A stretch of DNA of 64,000 nucleotides, taken from Metallosphaera hakonensis JCM 8857 = DSM 7519. GTDB taxonomy: Archaea; Thermoproteota; Thermoprotei_A; Sulfolobales; Sulfolobaceae. Both the position numbers and the translations under genes were made by a program. The DNA lies in NCBI RefSeq assembly GCF_003201675.2, contig NZ_CP029287.2, positions 2,158,001-2,222,000 on the forward strand, in the 5' to 3' direction. Under the pieces are notes generated by a model, which saw only the letters and a program-made list of their open reading frames with translations, made no database searches and was not told where the DNA came from. Shown piece by piece: positions 63,607 through 64,000 of this stretch (position 1 is its first letter; each line of letters starts with the position of its first letter).

Positions 63607-64000
63607 TCACCTCCGTAAAAATAAATCTATCTTGTTATTAAGTGTTTTCTCAAGAGTAAATATAAAATCCTTGAGATCCGATAGATCGTCTAGAAAGCAG
63701 AGGATGAGCAGCAACCTGAACTCCTCCCTTCTCATGACGTCCTTGAACACGGTGTAAAGCGAGTAGAAGACCATGGCCAGCACGAAGATCAACTCGCGGA
63801 AGACGAACTTGGTGGAGCTCGTGAAGGGAAGGAAGGCCTTGATGTTCCTGTAAGACGTCTCAATGGGACCCCTAACCTTGTTGTACAGCTTCAGCACTTC
63901 CCTCTTGGTTAGGTTGAGGTTGGTCGCCCTCGCGAAGTACACCACGGTCTTCCTCTTCTTCTTAACGATTTCCTTACCATACACCAGAAGTCTGAAGTTG
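63607..64000 (-). CDS. DDE-type transposase, C-terminal part (runs off the window)
   Basis: The frame is open to the right edge, so only about 130 C-terminal residues are visible. The segment YNKVRGPIETSYRNIKAF has the Y(x2)R(x2)IE(x2)YR(x2)K pattern expected around the catalytic Glu of an IS4-like transposase. A membrane-like stretch (ELIFVLAMVFYSLYTVF) follows, as is usual in this group. The protein differs from the other two transposases here, so this is a third IS type. Confidence 0.7.
   Translation of the reverse strand, partial: NFRLLVYGKEIVKKKRKTVVYFARATNLNLTKREVLKLYNKVRGPIETSYRNIKAFLPFTSSTKFVFRELIFVLAMVFYSLYTVFKDVMRREEFRLLLILCFLDDLSDLKDFIFTLEKTLNNKIDLFLRR

Noticed and set aside
1-64000. 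tRNA and rRNA genes
   Set aside because: I looked for T-loop-like GGTTCGAATCC and acceptor pairs on both strands by eye and found none; a tRNAscan run would be decisive.

Overview
The window is a piece of a Sulfolobales-type thermoacidophilic crenarchaeal chromosome (Sulfolobus / Metallosphaera / Acidianus relatives). The assignment rests on gene content: a PriX-like primase subunit, a PolB2-type DNA polymerase, a thermopsin-family acid protease, an archaeal Trm10-like tRNA methyltransferase, and an FHA/vWA/protein-phosphatase cluster resembling the ArnA/ArnB archaellum regulators. Most genes have a TATA-like box 24-30 nt before the start codon and no Shine-Dalgarno, as expected for leaderless crenarchaeal transcripts; I used this to choose several starts. 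No rRNA or tRNA gene and no CRISPR array was seen.

Layout. 1-0.8 kb: the end of a sodium/solute symporter with its DUF3311 partner. 1-9 kb: DEAD-box helicase, the arnA-like / PPP phosphatase / arnB-like operon joined by 4-nt overlaps, a zinc-ribbon protein, a tRNA 2-thiolation enzyme overlapping priX. 9-20 kb: peptidase, SfsA, GIY-YIG protein, a gcvH-lplA lipoylation pair, CBS-domain proteins, a 40-aa twin-CX3C microprotein, OsmC and DsbA-like redox proteins, CoA-transferase-like subunits arranged tail to tail, and Trm10. 20-24 kb: a tnpB-only IS element split by an IS4-like element. 24-36 kb: central metabolism (aconitase, fumarase), a LutA/LutB-like plus FAD-oxidase lactate/glycolate-type module, a metal-transporter-like membrane protein, a surface protein and thermopsin. 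37-39 kb: an IS that has cut the 3' end of an aldose-1-epimerase gene. 39-52 kb: acyl-CoA synthetase, two APC permeases, PEP carboxykinase, triosephosphate isomerase, ModE-like regulator, purK, purE. 52-64 kb: a mobile-element-rich zone with a second IS4-like copy in the end of a DUF429 gene, esterase, methyltransferase, PolB2 operon, a decayed second copy of the 37-kb IS, exonuclease III, and a second tnpB element broken by a 211-bp MITE and cut by another IS.

The most striking non-genic signals are a 68-bp miniature element present twice with 2-bp duplications, the 211-bp MITE, a dispersed approximately 50-bp repeat in three intergenic regions, a hairpin-rich block at 39.3-39.5 kb, and a structured putative omega-RNA at the 3' end of TnpB genes that appear to lack the usual RuvC-II glutamate. 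Metabolically the window supports gluconeogenesis (PEPCK, TIM), TCA-cycle steps (AcnA, fumarase), organic-acid oxidation, acetate/propionate-type activation and purine synthesis. All functions come from reading motifs; no database search was run.
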